From Allopusillimonas sp008369125 (GTDB lineage Bacteria > Pseudomonadota > Gammaproteobacteria > Burkholderiales > Burkholderiaceae_B): DNA of 64,000 bases. This document shows, piece after piece, positions 1-9,906 of this stretch. Where the stretch lies: assembly GCF_008369125.1 (NCBI RefSeq), contig NZ_VOAY01000001.1:1426001-1490000 (forward strand). Reading direction: 5' to 3'. Every line of letters begins with the position of its first letter. Position 1 is the first letter of the stretch. A program made the translations under genes and the position numbers. The notes below the pieces were generated by a model. The model had not been told where the DNA came from. It was given only the letters and a program-made list of their open reading frames with translations, and made no database searches.

Positions 1-240
1 CGCCACAGGCAAGTGTTCAGTGGCAAACGCTGTGCACCGTGTATTAGCTTATCAACTTTTCTACCTGTAGCGGCGCGCTGTCTATTGCAATATCGTGCCC
101 GTCGGTTCATCCGGCGGCAGCAATACAAATCAAGACAAATCAGCACCACACGTCGCTCGCAAGTAAACAACCGCGTAATCTACAGAACATGCGGTCTTTT
201 GCTAAGCTGCCAAACACACACAGGCAGTGCCTTCCACACA
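1..240. other. No gene recognised at left edge
   Basis: These bases lie beyond the 3' end of argG and its terminator. Open frames here show no family resemblance, no convincing ribosome binding site, and run through the terminator into the antisense strand of argG. Nothing functional can be supported. Confidence 0.5.
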
Positions 241-282
241 AAAACGCCCCAAAGACTGTCAAACAGGTCTTTGGGGCGTTTT
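241..282 (-). terminator. Rho-independent terminator of argG
   Basis: A perfect 16-bp inverted repeat lies at 241-256 and 267-282, with a 10-nt loop. The stem has a GC-rich core and is flanked by A-rich sequence on one side and T-rich sequence on the other. It lies 75 bp beyond the argG stop, so it should terminate argG on the minus strand. Its symmetry would also let it stop transcription on the plus strand. Confidence 0.85.
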
Positions 283-357
283 GTTTGCGGCAGCCCCATA
301 TGGAGCAGGCCGCGCTTTAGCTTTGTAGCAGGGCGGCTGCTAAGCGCCGCAAACCAC

Positions 358-1695
358 TTACTCGTTTTCTTTGCCTTTGAGCTGCGGCAGTGCCGAGCTG
401 TCAGAGGGTGCCAGCAAGCCAGCCTTGGTGTATGTGATGAGTTTTTCACGCGTATCGACAATGTCGAGGTTGCGCATGGTGAGCTGGCCGATGCGGTCGC
501 GTGGCGAGAAGGTTGACTCGCCCTTCTCCATCGTAAGGCGTTCGGCCTTGTACGTAAGATTGTCAGACTCGGTATTGAGTATGGAGTAATCATTGCCGCG
601 CCGCAGTTCGATGGTGACTTCACCCGTGATGGCACGCGCCACCCAGCGCTGGGCCGTTTCGCGCAACATGATGGATTGTGGGTCAAACCAGCGGCCCTGG
701 TACAGCAGACGACCCAGACGCAGGCCATTGATGCGGTACTGTTCAATGGTGTCTTCGTTATGGATGCCTGACAACAGACGCTCGTACGCAATATAAAGCA
801 GTGCCATGCCCGGAGCTTCGTAGATGCCGCGGCTTTTGGCTTCGATAATACGGTTTTCGATCTGGTCGCTCATGCCCAGGCCATGCCGGCCACCGATGCG
901 GTTGGCTTCGAGCATAAGGCTGACGCTGTCAGTAAAGGTTTTGCCGTTTAACGCAACAGGCTGGCCTTCTTCAAAGCGTACCCGCACTTCTTCGGCCTTG
1001 ACTTCAACGTCATCACGCCAGAACGCCACACCCATAATGGGCTGCACAATCTTGATGCCCGTGTTGAGGTATTCAAGGTCTTTGGCTTCGTGCGTGGCAC
1101 CCAGCATGTTGGAATCGGTGGAATATGCCTTCTCGGATGACATTTTGTAGTCAAACCCTGCCGCCCGCATGTACTCAGACATTTCGGAGCGACCGCCCAG
1201 CTCGTCAATAAAGGTTTGATCAAGCCATGGCTTGTAGATTTTGAGATCAGGGTTAGTCAGCAGGCCATAACGGTAAAACCGCTCGATGTCATTGCCCTTA
1301 AAGGTGCTGCCATCACCCCAGATGTTGACGTCGTCTTCTTTCATGGCTGCAACCAGCATGGTGCCGGTAACTGCCCGCCCGATGGGGGTGGTATTGAAGT
1401 ACGTAACACCTGCGGTAGAAATATGGAACGCACCACACTGCAAGGCAGCAATGCCTTCAGCCGCCAATTGGGGCCGGCAATCTACAAGGCGTGCATCTTC
1501 AGCACCGTACTCTTTGGCACGACGCGGAATGCTGTCATAGTCGGTTTCATCAGGCTGACCCAGGTTGGCCGTGTAGGCGTAGGGTATGGAGCCTTTATTG
1601 CGCATCCAAAGCAGCGCGGCACTGGTGTCCAGCCCGCCAGAAAATGCGATGCCGACCTTCTGGCCGACGGGAACGTCTTCGAGTATGGTTGTCAT
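358..1695 (-). CDS. argG: Argininosuccinate synthase
   Basis: This enzyme condenses citrulline and aspartate with ATP to argininosuccinate, the penultimate step of arginine synthesis in the cytoplasm. The N-terminus has the PP-loop ATP pyrophosphatase signature AFSGGLDTSAAL at about residues 17-28. Further family blocks are visible, including the GDGSTFKGNDIERFYR stretch near residue 130. At 445 residues it matches the long ArgG subfamily typified by E. coli, not the roughly 400-residue form. The start ATG at 1695 gives the expected N-terminus (MTTILEDVPVGQKVGIAFSG). It stands alone, with a terminator directly downstream and the tRNA-Ala/island boundary upstream. The reading frame is intact and the assignment is secure. 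Confidence 0.97.
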   Translation of the reverse strand: MTTILEDVPVGQKVGIAFSGGLDTSAALLWMRNKGSIPYAYTANLGQPDETDYDSIPRRAKEYGAEDARLVDCRPQLAAEGIAALQCGAFHISTAGVTYFNTTPIGRAVTGTMLVAAMKEDDVNIWGDGSTFKGNDIERFYRYGLLTNPDLKIYKPWLDQTFIDELGGRSEMSEYMRAAGFDYKMSSEKAYSTDSNMLGATHEAKDLEYLNTGIKIVQPIMGVAFWRDDVEVKAEEVRVRFEEGQPVALNGKTFTDSVSLMLEANRIGGRHGLGMSDQIENRIIEAKSRGIYEAPGMALLYIAYERLLSGIHNEDTIEQYRINGLRLGRLLYQGRWFDPQSIMLRETAQRWVARAITGEVTIELRRGNDYSILNTESDNLTYKAERLTMEKGESTFSPRDRIGQLTMRNLDIVDTREKLITYTKAGLLAPSDSSALPQLKGKENE

Positions 1696-1942
1696 GAGTT
1701 ATGCAGGCCTTGTACAGAGAGTTTTTTCTAACCCGACATTATAAGGCCCTGCGCCAGACACTGCCCGTTGGGGCTGGTTGGGCGGTAAACTCTACCCTTC
1801 CTTGCAGCCATGTTGGGCCACACGAAATCGCAGTCTTCAACTTATAAGCGGCAAATGCAGGGCGCCCTTAAGCCGCATAAATACGCATGTGGTGCCACCC
1901 TATTGCTTGTCCGGAATCTTTCCGATATCTTGTTAAATTATC

Positions 1943-2087
<145 letters not shown>

Positions 2088-2201
2088 TTAGCCTAATCGA
2101 ACTCTTGAAAGCCTTTATTTAAGCGGCTCACAACGATTTAGGCTCAACCCGATCCCCAGCCTGCTCCACCACAGCGCCAAATTACCGTCAAGGTGATTTG
2201 C

Positions 2202-3254
2202 ATGGCAACCATCTCAAAGCGTAACGGCAAGTACAGCGTTCGTGTTCGCGTCCTAGGCTTCCCCTGCTTACATCGTACCTTCAATGATCGCCGCGCTGCT
2301 CAAGTGTGGGCGGTGCAGGTGGAGGATGAAATCAACCGGGGTGTCTATGACTTCGGCAAAAGAGAACTCCCCACACTGGCGCAAGCCTTGGCCGATTATG
2401 CCAAGAAGGTAACCGCTGCAAAACGGGGGGCGGTCAAAGAAGCCTACTTGATCAATGCCTTGGCCCGCCTGCCACTTGCACGTAAGCCATTAGACCAAAT
2501 ACGGCCTGACGAATTAGCCCGCCTGCGGGATCAGTGGGCGCAAAGTTTAAGCCCAGCTACCGTGCAGCGCCGCTTATCCGTGCTATCCCATCTATACAAC
2601 ACAGCGATTAAGGAATGGGGCCATCAAGAACTGGATAACCCCCTACTGCGCATATCAAAGCTCAAGATAACGAACCACCGTAGCCGCACCGTCTGCGCAA
2701 GGGAGCTAGACGCTGTGCTTGCTGCTACCGCAAGCGAAACCGTAAAGCATATTGCCCGCCTTGCATGGCATACCGCCGCCCGCTTGAGCGAACTAGCCAC
2801 CCTGCGCTGGGAATACGTCGATCTGCAGGATGGTACCGCCCACTTCCCCATAACAAAGAACGGCCTTGCACGTACGGTACCGCTTGCGCCGGGGGCTATC
2901 AGCATCCTTGAGCGATTGAAACCGAAAACGAAAACGCCCCCTACAGGAGCAATCTTCGACATTCGGCCTGACAGCATCAGTAAGCGATGGACACTTGCCG
3001 TAAAGAAGGCGCGTAAAAACTATGAGGCGCACTGCATCGAACAAGGGCTGCAGGCAGATGCCGACTGGCTTACTAATGTGCGGTTTCATGACTTGCGTCA
3101 TAGCGCTGTGACGCGGCTGGCCGAACACGGACTATCCTCCCTTGAACTGGCGGCTATCAGCGGACACAAAAGTTTATCGATGCTAAGCCGCTACACGCAT
3201 ATTCGCGCTGAAACGCTGGCCGTGAAGCTGGCTTCGTTGGAGGCCCGCGCATGA
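2202..3254 (+). CDS. Tyrosine recombinase (island integrase)
   Basis: A site-specific tyrosine recombinase expected to excise and integrate the surrounding island at the tRNA-Ala gene. The ATG at 2202 is chosen because AGGTG lies 6 nt upstream, and because MATISKRNGKYSVRVRV is a typical integrase N-terminus; a GTG nine bases earlier is less likely. The catalytic domain shows the first Arg in the ARLSELATLRW context, the HDLRHSAVTRLAEHGL box (HxxR), and the GHKSLSMLSRYTH box with the second His and the nucleophilic Tyr. All catalytic residues are therefore present in a protein of about 350 residues, normal for this family. Its stop overlaps the start of the AlpA-like gene. The position next to the left repeat supports the island interpretation. 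Confidence 0.93.
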   Translation: MATISKRNGKYSVRVRVLGFPCLHRTFNDRRAAQVWAVQVEDEINRGVYDFGKRELPTLAQALADYAKKVTAAKRGAVKEAYLINALARLPLARKPLDQIRPDELARLRDQWAQSLSPATVQRRLSVLSHLYNTAIKEWGHQELDNPLLRISKLKITNHRSRTVCARELDAVLAATASETVKHIARLAWHTAARLSELATLRWEYVDLQDGTAHFPITKNGLARTVPLAPGAISILERLKPKTKTPPTGAIFDIRPDSISKRWTLAVKKARKNYEAHCIEQGLQADADWLTNVRFHDLRHSAVTRLAEHGLSSLELAAISGHKSLSMLSRYTHIRAETLAVKLASLEARA

Positions 3255-3610
3255 AAGGGGATATCGATGGGCTTGTGGCCGCGCTCTCTGCATTGATCGC
3301 ACAGCAGCAGGATATTGCAAATCTGGCTGTACGCCTGCAACAGCATGCATTGGCGCCGGATCAAAACGCAGATCAAAAGGATGGAGTGCGAATACAGAGA
3401 CCGATGTTTGTATCTACTACAGCTCCACCCTTGTTCGTTCGCATGAAAGACCTGCCAGCAATGGTGGGCATATCGAGGGCTGAGATTTACCGCAAGATAG
3501 CGGCGGGCACGTTCCCAAGGCCAGTAACGCTGGGTACTCGTGCAGTGGCGTGGCGCATCGCTGATTTACAGGCGTGGGCCAACACCCTGCAGGTGCAGAA
3601 TGCGGCGTAA
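3251..3610 (+). CDS. AlpA-like regulator / possible excisionase
   Basis: A 119-residue protein whose last 60 residues match the AlpA (MerR-like winged helix) pattern: a 'MKDLPAMVGISRAEIYRKI' recognition helix, then GTFPRP and GTRAVAWRIADLQAW. The first half is a helical leader with no recognised domain. The ATG overlaps the integrase stop in an ATGA tetranucleotide, implying translational coupling. AlpA-type proteins next to integrases commonly activate integrase expression or act as recombination directionality factors; that role is inferred here from context. The strong AlpA fit makes the DNA-binding call reliable, but whether it is excisionase or activator cannot be told. Confidence 0.82.
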   Translation: MKGDIDGLVAALSALIAQQQDIANLAVRLQQHALAPDQNADQKDGVRIQRPMFVSTTAPPLFVRMKDLPAMVGISRAEIYRKIAAGTFPRPVTLGTRAVAWRIADLQAWANTLQVQNAA

Positions 3611-3813
3611 CTTTACCAGCGCAGCAGGCGGCTAAAAAACGTCGACGGCTGCGATGTTCTTTAACAAGATGAAGTAGTCTTCTTTGAAGGCTGGCCCAGA
3701 GTAATGCTCGGCCAGCCAGCTTTGAAAACATGCTTGCATAAGCGGAATATTTTGCGTTACAATCACATTTATAAGCGCCTGACTAATAACAAATAATTCA
3801 CAAGGGCTTTTGC

Positions 3814-4029
3814 ATGACTTATCCCGACTCCAATTTAATTTATGGCTATGCCCGCTTGGCACACATGCTAGGCATGACCCCTAACGCGCTGCACCAGCGC
3901 AAGCACCGCGGCCGTTTCACACTAAAGCCTGTATTCCATATCGGCAGGACAGCTGTCTTTGACCGGCGGCAGGCAAATGTGTATATGCAGCAGTTCGAGG
4001 CTGACGCTAAGAGGAAGTCCAGGATCTAA
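3814..4029 (+). CDS. Small helix-turn-helix protein
   Basis: A 71-residue basic protein. Residues 11-40 (YARLAHMLGMTPNALHQRKH) have the helix-turn-helix spacing typical of small phage or island DNA-binding proteins. The C-terminal part (FHIGRTAVFDRRQANVYMQQ) resembles the wing and helix of AlpA/excisionase-like folds. Translation starts at ATG 3814. It lies between the AlpA-like gene and a run of small unknown genes, so a regulatory role in the island is plausible. The helix-turn-helix call rests on pattern, not on a named family. Confidence 0.6.
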   Translation: MTYPDSNLIYGYARLAHMLGMTPNALHQRKHRGRFTLKPVFHIGRTAVFDRRQANVYMQQFEADAKRKSRI

Positions 4030-4076
4030 TAGCCGTACACGCCACCACAACGAAGAATAAGAAGGAGCAAATCCTC

Positions 4077-4232
4077 ATGGGCAAAGAAAAGCTCACAACA
4101 GCTCGAGTACCGCTTTACATACGCATAAAGGGTTGGTTCAACCGCCGCCAGTGGTTGGATTTACACGTCAGCTATCAATACCCTTTAATTGGGGCGGCGG
4201 AGTGCTGCGCATCAGCGCTTCTACTGTTCTAA
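4077..4232 (+). CDS. Small hypothetical protein, 51 aa
   Basis: A short frame beginning MGKEKLTTARVPLYIRIKGW. It is preceded by a good ribosome binding site (GAAGGAGC, about 9 nt upstream of the ATG at 4077) and ends at TAA 4230-4232. It is basic in the first half and has a short hydrophobic, Cys-containing C-terminus. No family is recognised. The strong Shine-Dalgarno sequence and tight packing with neighbouring island genes are the only reasons to call it. Confidence 0.45.
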   Translation: MGKEKLTTARVPLYIRIKGWFNRRQWLDLHVSYQYPLIGAAECCASALLLF

Positions 4233-4365
4233 TCAGCATCTTTTAAGGAACAATTCATGACTGCTCATTGATAATTGCTTGACAGGCCCTTACTTGTGGC
4301 CGCTTTAGTAGTACTTTTGATACCCGTCACAACACAGTCACGACAACAATAATAAGGAGTGACAT

Positions 4366-4863
4366 ATGCAAGACTCAGCACAGCAAGACCAGATCATCTA
4401 TTACCAGCAGTGTCGTGAGCGAGCCTCACAACGGCTTGAAGATATGATTGAAGAGTTAACCATGAAGCATGGCTATGAGTCTTACTGCACTCAGCTGCGC
4501 GGACCCTTAATTGACCTCATTACCGCGCACCTACTGACGCTAAATGCAACAATTCGTTTGGGTGGGCCTGAAACCATCGCGTATGGCATACAAGAAAGCG
4601 ACGCTGCATTGATCAAGAAGATAGGACGGTTGATACTGGACGACGGTCAACAGCTATTTGAGCCTGCCGAAATGGCGCTCGCACGGTGCAAACTGCCCAA
4701 GCGTGCGCAACGCGAAATTCATAATGAATGGGTTCTATCACGAGGCATGTTCCACGCCAAACCGCGTTTGCATTGCCTCACGACAAAGCTGGCAAAGCGG
4801 GGACGGAAAATAAGTCACGCTGCGCTTGACCGCTTTGTCGACCAGCCAGAACGATTCTGGTAA
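4366..4863 (+). CDS. Hypothetical island protein, 165 aa
   Basis: A soluble, helix-rich protein with no signal peptide or membrane segment. The start ATG at 4366 is preceded by AAGGAG about 8 nt upstream. The basic C-terminal third (residues 105-165, many Lys/Arg/His) could bind nucleic acid, but no named domain is seen. It sits in the early region between integrase and primase-helicase, where satellites and integrative elements often carry lineage-specific genes. Function is unknown. Confidence 0.65.
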   Translation: MQDSAQQDQIIYYQQCRERASQRLEDMIEELTMKHGYESYCTQLRGPLIDLITAHLLTLNATIRLGGPETIAYGIQESDAALIKKIGRLILDDGQQLFEPAEMALARCKLPKRAQREIHNEWVLSRGMFHAKPRLHCLTTKLAKRGRKISHAALDRFVDQPERFW

Positions 4864-5049
4864 GAATTCGTAAAACGGTCTATGTCGCTATGCCCTGCCT
4901 TATATGGCTTAAGCCTTCAACAGTGCAGGGATGAGGAACAGGCTGGTATTACGTGAGTGAAGCATCGTCGCGATGGCTTCACAGAAACCCCGAGCCGGGG
5001 CGGGTCAACCCCCGGCACACCTTATAAAAAATACTAAAAAGGGTGATCG

Positions 5050-5277
5050 ATGCAATACAAACACTCTCTGATGATGGGCGATGGCCTGAAAGAAGCCTCT
5101 GATTTGTCAGAGGTGCTGGCCGCATACAGGCTGTTAGACGATGCCGTGACTGTGCGCTGCTCTTTGTTCAAGGTTGTGCACCTTGCCGCGCTGGTAGAAA
5201 ACCTGCGCCGCCTGCATACGGAGGCTGAGCGCCTAAAAGACCAGCTGCAGCGGCGTATTGCAGTGATGACCCCGTAA
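5050..5277 (+). CDS. Hypothetical island protein, 75 aa
   Basis: A short acidic-to-neutral protein whose C-terminal half (residues 45-72, AALVENLRRLHTEAERLKDQ) is predicted by heptad-like spacing to form a helix or short coiled coil. The ATG at 5050 follows a GGGTGA sequence. A GC-rich hairpin (4994-5000 with 5010-5016) lies just upstream, and another imperfect hairpin (5290-5297 with 5301-5308) lies just after the stop. No family is recognised. Confidence 0.55.
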   Translation: MQYKHSLMMGDGLKEASDLSEVLAAYRLLDDAVTVRCSLFKVVHLAALVENLRRLHTEAERLKDQLQRRIAVMTP

Positions 5278-5420
5278 AGAATAAAGACCCCGGAGCATGG
5301 TGCTTCGGAGCCTTTAGAATCGTAAGTTATTTAGCAGCAGTCCTAGCTTCTATTATAACTTGCGAGACACCCTAAGGCTAGCTTTTAGCCTGCTAACCCG
5401 CTTGTTATAAGGATGTCCTA

Positions 5421-8177
5421 ATGACAAATCATAACCAGAAGATCGGTATTCAAGCCGACAGCAGTACAGAAGTAACTTCCAGCGCAGGTGATACTGGTAC
5501 GAACCCAGTGTTTCGCTTCAGCCGGTACACGGCGACAGTGCCTGATTACCTTACTAAGCGGTACAGCTTGGTTGACGGCAAACTGCATAAAGAGAACGGT
5601 GGGCAACTGGCTAAAGGCAAAGTTGAGGTTATGGAGGTCACCAGCCTGCAAGAATTTGCAGAGGTGCGAAAAGGCCTATCAACGAACCAGTGCTTAGGGT
5701 ATGGCGTCCCCATCAATGGAAATGCCGATATCGTCACCAAAAAGACGCTAGAGCGAGAGGCTGAACTAGGCAAACCAAGTGGCGCTATTGGTAGGCTGGC
5801 CGAGTATTTCCAATGGGCTGATGGCCCCGGCATTGCGGCTATCGACCATGACGGCCTAGAAGATGGGACGTACTTAAGTCGAGTCGCCTTCATCGAGCTG
5901 CTTTACCAGGTTATGCCCGAGTTGAGGCAGGCTGCGATTTTGTGGGCACCGAGTTCTTCATCGTTCATATACAACAGCGAGACAGCCGAGGAGTTGCAAG
6001 GATTGCGAGGGCAACGGGCCTACATCGCAGTTGATGATGCATCGCAGATCCCGCGAGTTGTAGAGCTGATCAGCGAGCGATTATGGCTGGCTGGGTATGG
6101 CTGGCACAAAATCTCCATCAACGGACGGCGACTGGAAAACACCGCCGTGGACTTAGCGATGACTCAACCAGAGCGACTAGACTTCGCCGCTGGTGCAGAA
6201 GTAAAAGCACCGTTGAGACAAGACAAAAGCTCGTACGAGATATTCGGTGCCGGTTTATTGAATACCGCGACCGTGCCCGACTTAACCCCGGACGAAGCTG
6301 CGAAGATCGAAGCTGCAAAAGCAATTAGCTATGCCGCAAAGTATGAAGAAGCGATGGTAAAAAAGGCGGCTTATGAAGATGCCGAGTCTGACGCCATTGT
6401 GGAAAGGACGGGGGTGTCTAAATCTGAAGCGAGGCGTATAGTGCAGCGGGCTACTGAACGCGGCGAACTATCAGGCGATTTTTTATTGACCTTGGCCGAT
6501 GGCGAACAGATAACGGTGGCCGAGATTTTGCGGGATACCAAAAAATGGCATGGCACATACTTATGTGATCCGCTAGAGCCGGAGGAAGGCGATAAGGCAT
6601 GGCTAGGACTGCTTAATGGGCCTGCCATCCTGCACAGTCACAAGCACGGTGGCAAAACCTATGCGTTAGTTGCACAACGTTACAGCATGGAGTTCCGACA
6701 GGGTCGCCTTGTGCAGTGTGTTCGGGAGGTCAGGGAAATACTCCGGGATTCAGGCGAATGGTTTGCGCTTGGTTCCGGGGGGCAAGGGTTGGTTGTTGTG
6801 CGTAGCTTGGCGGATGGAAAACTCCAAGAGCATGATCGCGACGGCTTTGAACAGTGCCTTGATGAGTTGATACGTTTTCGCAACTACAACGATAAGGCGA
6901 AGGATTTTGTAGATGCCCCCGTTAGCGCTCGCTTAGCAGCGCGAGTGGCTGGAAAGTTACCCAGCTATCTACCTACACTTAAAGCGGTTGTAGATCACCC
7001 CTTACTATTGACGAACGGGCGGATACTGCAAAAAGATGGCTATGACGAAGAAACGGGACTTTTGTTTTTGCTTGACGGCCTTTGGCCCAACATACCGGAG
7101 CAACCAACTGACGATGACGCTCTGAAAGCACTCAGGATTTTATGGGAGGCTTTTGACGAGTTCAGGTTTAAGGCGGCGGGCGACCGTGGGGCGCATCTCG
7201 CTGCTTTACTTTCGGTCGCTGTTCGTCCAGGTTTGCCCACCTGCCCGATGTTTTTATATGCTGCACACGCAATTGGTAGCGGCAAGAGTCTACTAGCTCA
7301 ATGTGTTGGCGCGTTAACGGGCGGGGTAACTCCCGCTTTGGAGCTGGACCGGGCGCAACGTGAAAGGCAGCAGCAGATAAGAACGATGCTAAAAGACAAT
7401 CGTAATTTCCTTTGATTTGACAATGTTCAGGCGGATAACCGAATTGGTGGACAAACTCTCGAACTGACCCTCACAAGCGAGTTTATCGACGGTAGGCTGT
7501 TGGGGGGTAATGTGGCCTTAGGCTACTTGCCTAATAAGGCGTTATTTGTGGCGACCGGAAATAACCCATCACTCACTACCGATATGGGGCGACGAACAAT
7601 ATGGATTTGGCTAGAGCCCCCGTCTGCTAGGGGGCGCGAGTATGTAGTAAATCCGCTGGATCACGTACGGGAAAACCGCAAAGCCATGATTGCTGCCGCC
7701 ATCACTTTGATGCGGTGGGCGTTGAACCTACCTGCAAAAGCACGCCTGCTAGATTCCTTTGAACATTGGAGCCGGTTGGTTGCGTTTGCCGTTGAACAGG
7801 TGGGGCTGTTGGAAGCGAAATCGAGATCGCTATCCGAGCCTCGCTTCATAAACCCCATTGCCGACACAAACGCCTACATGGAGCATGGGGAAACCACAGC
7901 TGACTTAAAAGCGTTATTAACTACGTGGGGGATGGAGACGACCGGCGAGGGGTTAACGGCGCGTGACCTGTTTTTAAAGTATCAATCTGCGGAAGCGGGC
8001 GGGAGTGACCCGCTGGGTGTAGCGCTCGTTGAGTACTTGCCGGAGCCACCGCGTTCCGCGAAGCAATTAGGTTACGCCCTTCGAGGTGTATTAGGGTGTC
8101 CGGTCGATGGCTTTAGGCTGGTGACGGAGCGCGATAGCAAGACAAACGCCAGTGTTTGGCGCGTAGTATGCGACTAG
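5421..8177 (+). pseudogene. Primase-helicase-like replication gene, interrupted by in-frame TGA
   Basis: One continuous frame of 918 sense and stop codons is split only by TGA at 7413-7415 (codon 665). The first part has an archaeo-eukaryotic primase-like stretch (AAIDHDG near residue 145, then VAFIELLYQVMPEL) and ends just after a Walker A motif, AIGSGKSLLAQCVGALTGG, near residue 620. After the TGA the frame continues with FDNVQADN, SEFIDGRLLGG and ATGNNP, the Walker B/sensor-type blocks expected of DUF927/D5-like helicases. This fits a fused primase-helicase that replicates an integrative or satellite element, and iterons follow directly. The ATG at 5421 is preceded by AGGA. The stop is probably a Trp or Arg codon mutated to TGA. 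A restart at GTG 7509 would lack the ATP-binding loop. Confidence 0.75.
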
Positions 8178-8185
8178 CGCTTTTT

Positions 8186-8459
8186 CCGGAGATGTCGTAG
8201 AAGAAACCGGAGATGCTTGGCGCTATCTCCGGCGCGTAAACGCCCTATCCATGCGGGTTACGGAGATGCCGGAGATAACGGACATAAAACGGTGTTTGTG
8301 GTGGTGACGGAATGAACAGGTGTTTGGGCGGTCTGTCGCCCCTTGGTTATATATTATTTATTTAAAATTCTATATGTATCTCCGGCATCTCCGTAACCCG
8401 CATGGATAAAGGCCGGAGATGGTTTTTAGCATGTCCGGTGATCTCCGGGCTATCTCCGG
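8186..8459. other. Iteron-rich block with 32-bp inverted repeat, putative replication origin
   Basis: CCGGAGAT or its complement occurs exactly at 8186, 8207, 8225, 8269, 8378, 8413, 8441 and 8452. One-mismatch copies lie at 8260, 8387 and 8435. Two clusters form a perfect 32-bp inverted repeat (8246-8277 and 8377-8408). The 99 bp between the arms include an A+T-rich stretch near 8348-8376. Directly repeated short motifs beside an A+T-rich segment, just downstream of a primase-helicase gene, are the usual composition of iteron origins such as that of satellite phage P4. Origin function is an inference; operator or recombination-site roles are alternatives. Confidence 0.6.
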
Positions 8460-8530
8460 CACCTGTACCCCGATTATGAGCAAAACCAAAAAATTGTGCC
8501 GATCACGGCCCACTCCTTGAGCAATGAGAC

Positions 8531-9106
8531 ATGTTTCAACCAAAAAAACAAAAACTGCACCGCCTACCTGCCGACCCTGAGCAAGCCGCAGCCTTCACGC
8601 TGGCAGACTTGTCCGCACCCGACGGCAGCTATCCACCTGATCGCGTACATACGGATTACGAAATGCGGATGGCGCAGGCAGGTATCGTTTTCGATGAGAA
8701 CGGCTTTAATGAACAGGGCTTTCTGCTTCGCCGCCTGACCTCTCGAAGCTTGATTCTAGAGACGGCATGGCATCAGACAATGCGCCAACTGGCCGACACA
8801 CACCTGACCCCACAACAAACAGGTACGCTTATACGGGCTGCAAGCCGCTTGCAGGAAGATATGGACAAGACCCTCGCCCTCATCCTGAAGGTACGCACTG
8901 CACAAGGTGAAGGGGCCTACCCTTTCCTGACAGGCTCCGAACAGGCAGTGGCGGATGACCCCCGCGCCGAAGCCCTCACGCTTAAAGACGGCATCCTCAC
9001 TATCCCTCAGGTGGTGCAGGCTGAGCTGTTAGGCGAGGCTATAGCCGATGCAGAGGCCTGCACACTACCGACATTAAACGAAACCAAAACCGAAAACGCA
9101 CACTGA
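8531..9106 (+). CDS. Hypothetical island protein, 191 aa
   Basis: A soluble protein without signal peptide or membrane segments. Residues 60-130 are helix-rich (LETAWHQTMRQLADTHLTPQ and following). The ATG at 8531 lies shortly after the iteron block. No conserved domain is recognised, and the C-terminus is acidic. The frame is intact and ends three bases before sequence related to an IS66 remnant begins to dominate. It might be a terminase-small-subunit-like or plasmid-type accessory protein, but nothing in the sequence proves that. Confidence 0.6.
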   Translation: MFQPKKQKLHRLPADPEQAAAFTLADLSAPDGSYPPDRVHTDYEMRMAQAGIVFDENGFNEQGFLLRRLTSRSLILETAWHQTMRQLADTHLTPQQTGTLIRAASRLQEDMDKTLALILKVRTAQGEGAYPFLTGSEQAVADDPRAEALTLKDGILTIPQVVQAELLGEAIADAEACTLPTLNETKTENAH

Positions 9107-9158
9107 GCTTGCGGCTTGCTGACGCGCCCCCCGCCGCCAGGCTTGACCAATCGGGAGC

Positions 9159-9790
9159 GTGTACAGGCTGGTCGATGCCCTGCGCGAGGCGATCCTTAAA
9201 CACGATGTGCTGCACGCGGATGAGACGCCTGTCACGATGCTGCGCCCCGACACGGGAAAGCAAACACATCGTGCCTATCTGTGGGCGTATGCCCCCGGCG
9301 TGTTTGAAGATATGAAGGCCGTTGTCTACGATCTCACACCCGGCCGTGCTGGGGAGCACGCTCGCGCGTTCCTGGGCGAATGGCGCGGCAATCTGGTGGT
9401 GGACGATTACGCGGGCTACAAACACGGGTTTAGCCAGGGCATCATAGAAATTGGTTGTATGGCCCACGCGAGACGAAAACTCTTCGATCTGCATGTGGCC
9501 AACCAAAGCCAGCTTGCCAAGCAAGCCCTGGACTATATCGGCGAGCTCTACGAGATCGAGCGTGAAACCAAAGCGATGGATGCCACTGAACGATGGCGGA
9601 TCCGCCAGGAAAAGGCCAAACCGATTGCAGATAAACTGCATGCGTGGATGCTGGCGCAACGACTACGGGGTGCCTGATGGCTCGGGAACGGCCAAAGCAT
9701 TGGACTACAGCCTAAAACGCTGGGTGGCGCTCACGCGTTACCTGGATGATGGGCAGATCCCGGTCGATAATAATTTTATTGAACAACAAT
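9159..9790 (+). pseudogene. IS66-family transposase (TnpC) remnant
   Basis: The frame contains hallmark TnpC blocks: VLHADETPVTML, GNLVVDDYAGYKHGF, GCMAHARRKLFDLH and YIGELYEIERE. It then shifts by one frame near 9660 and continues as SLKRWVALTRYLDDGQIPVD. The N-terminal half of TnpC, the C-terminal end, and the accessory tnpA/tnpB genes are all missing. No terminal inverted repeats were found. It is therefore a decayed internal fragment, not an active element. It separates the replication part of the island from the pilus operon. Confidence 0.88.
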
Positions 9791-9906
9791 GCACAAGCCA
9801 GACTTAAAGAAACCCGCTAACGCCAAAGTCAAATGATCAGTCATGCCAATCATAGGCCGCAAGTGCTTACCATCCGCAAGACATTTCCGGCGTCTGACTC
9901 AAAAAT

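Noticed and set aside
1216..1731. 171-codon plus-strand frame antisense to argG
   Set aside because: It is a shadow of the strongly conserved argG coding sequence.
7413..7415. Selenocysteine or UGA readthrough in the primase-helicase
   Set aside because: The position aligns with a hydrophobic or aromatic site before a DNV motif, no selenocysteine insertion structure is evident, and many intact genes in the window use TGA as their stop. A nonsense mutation is simpler.
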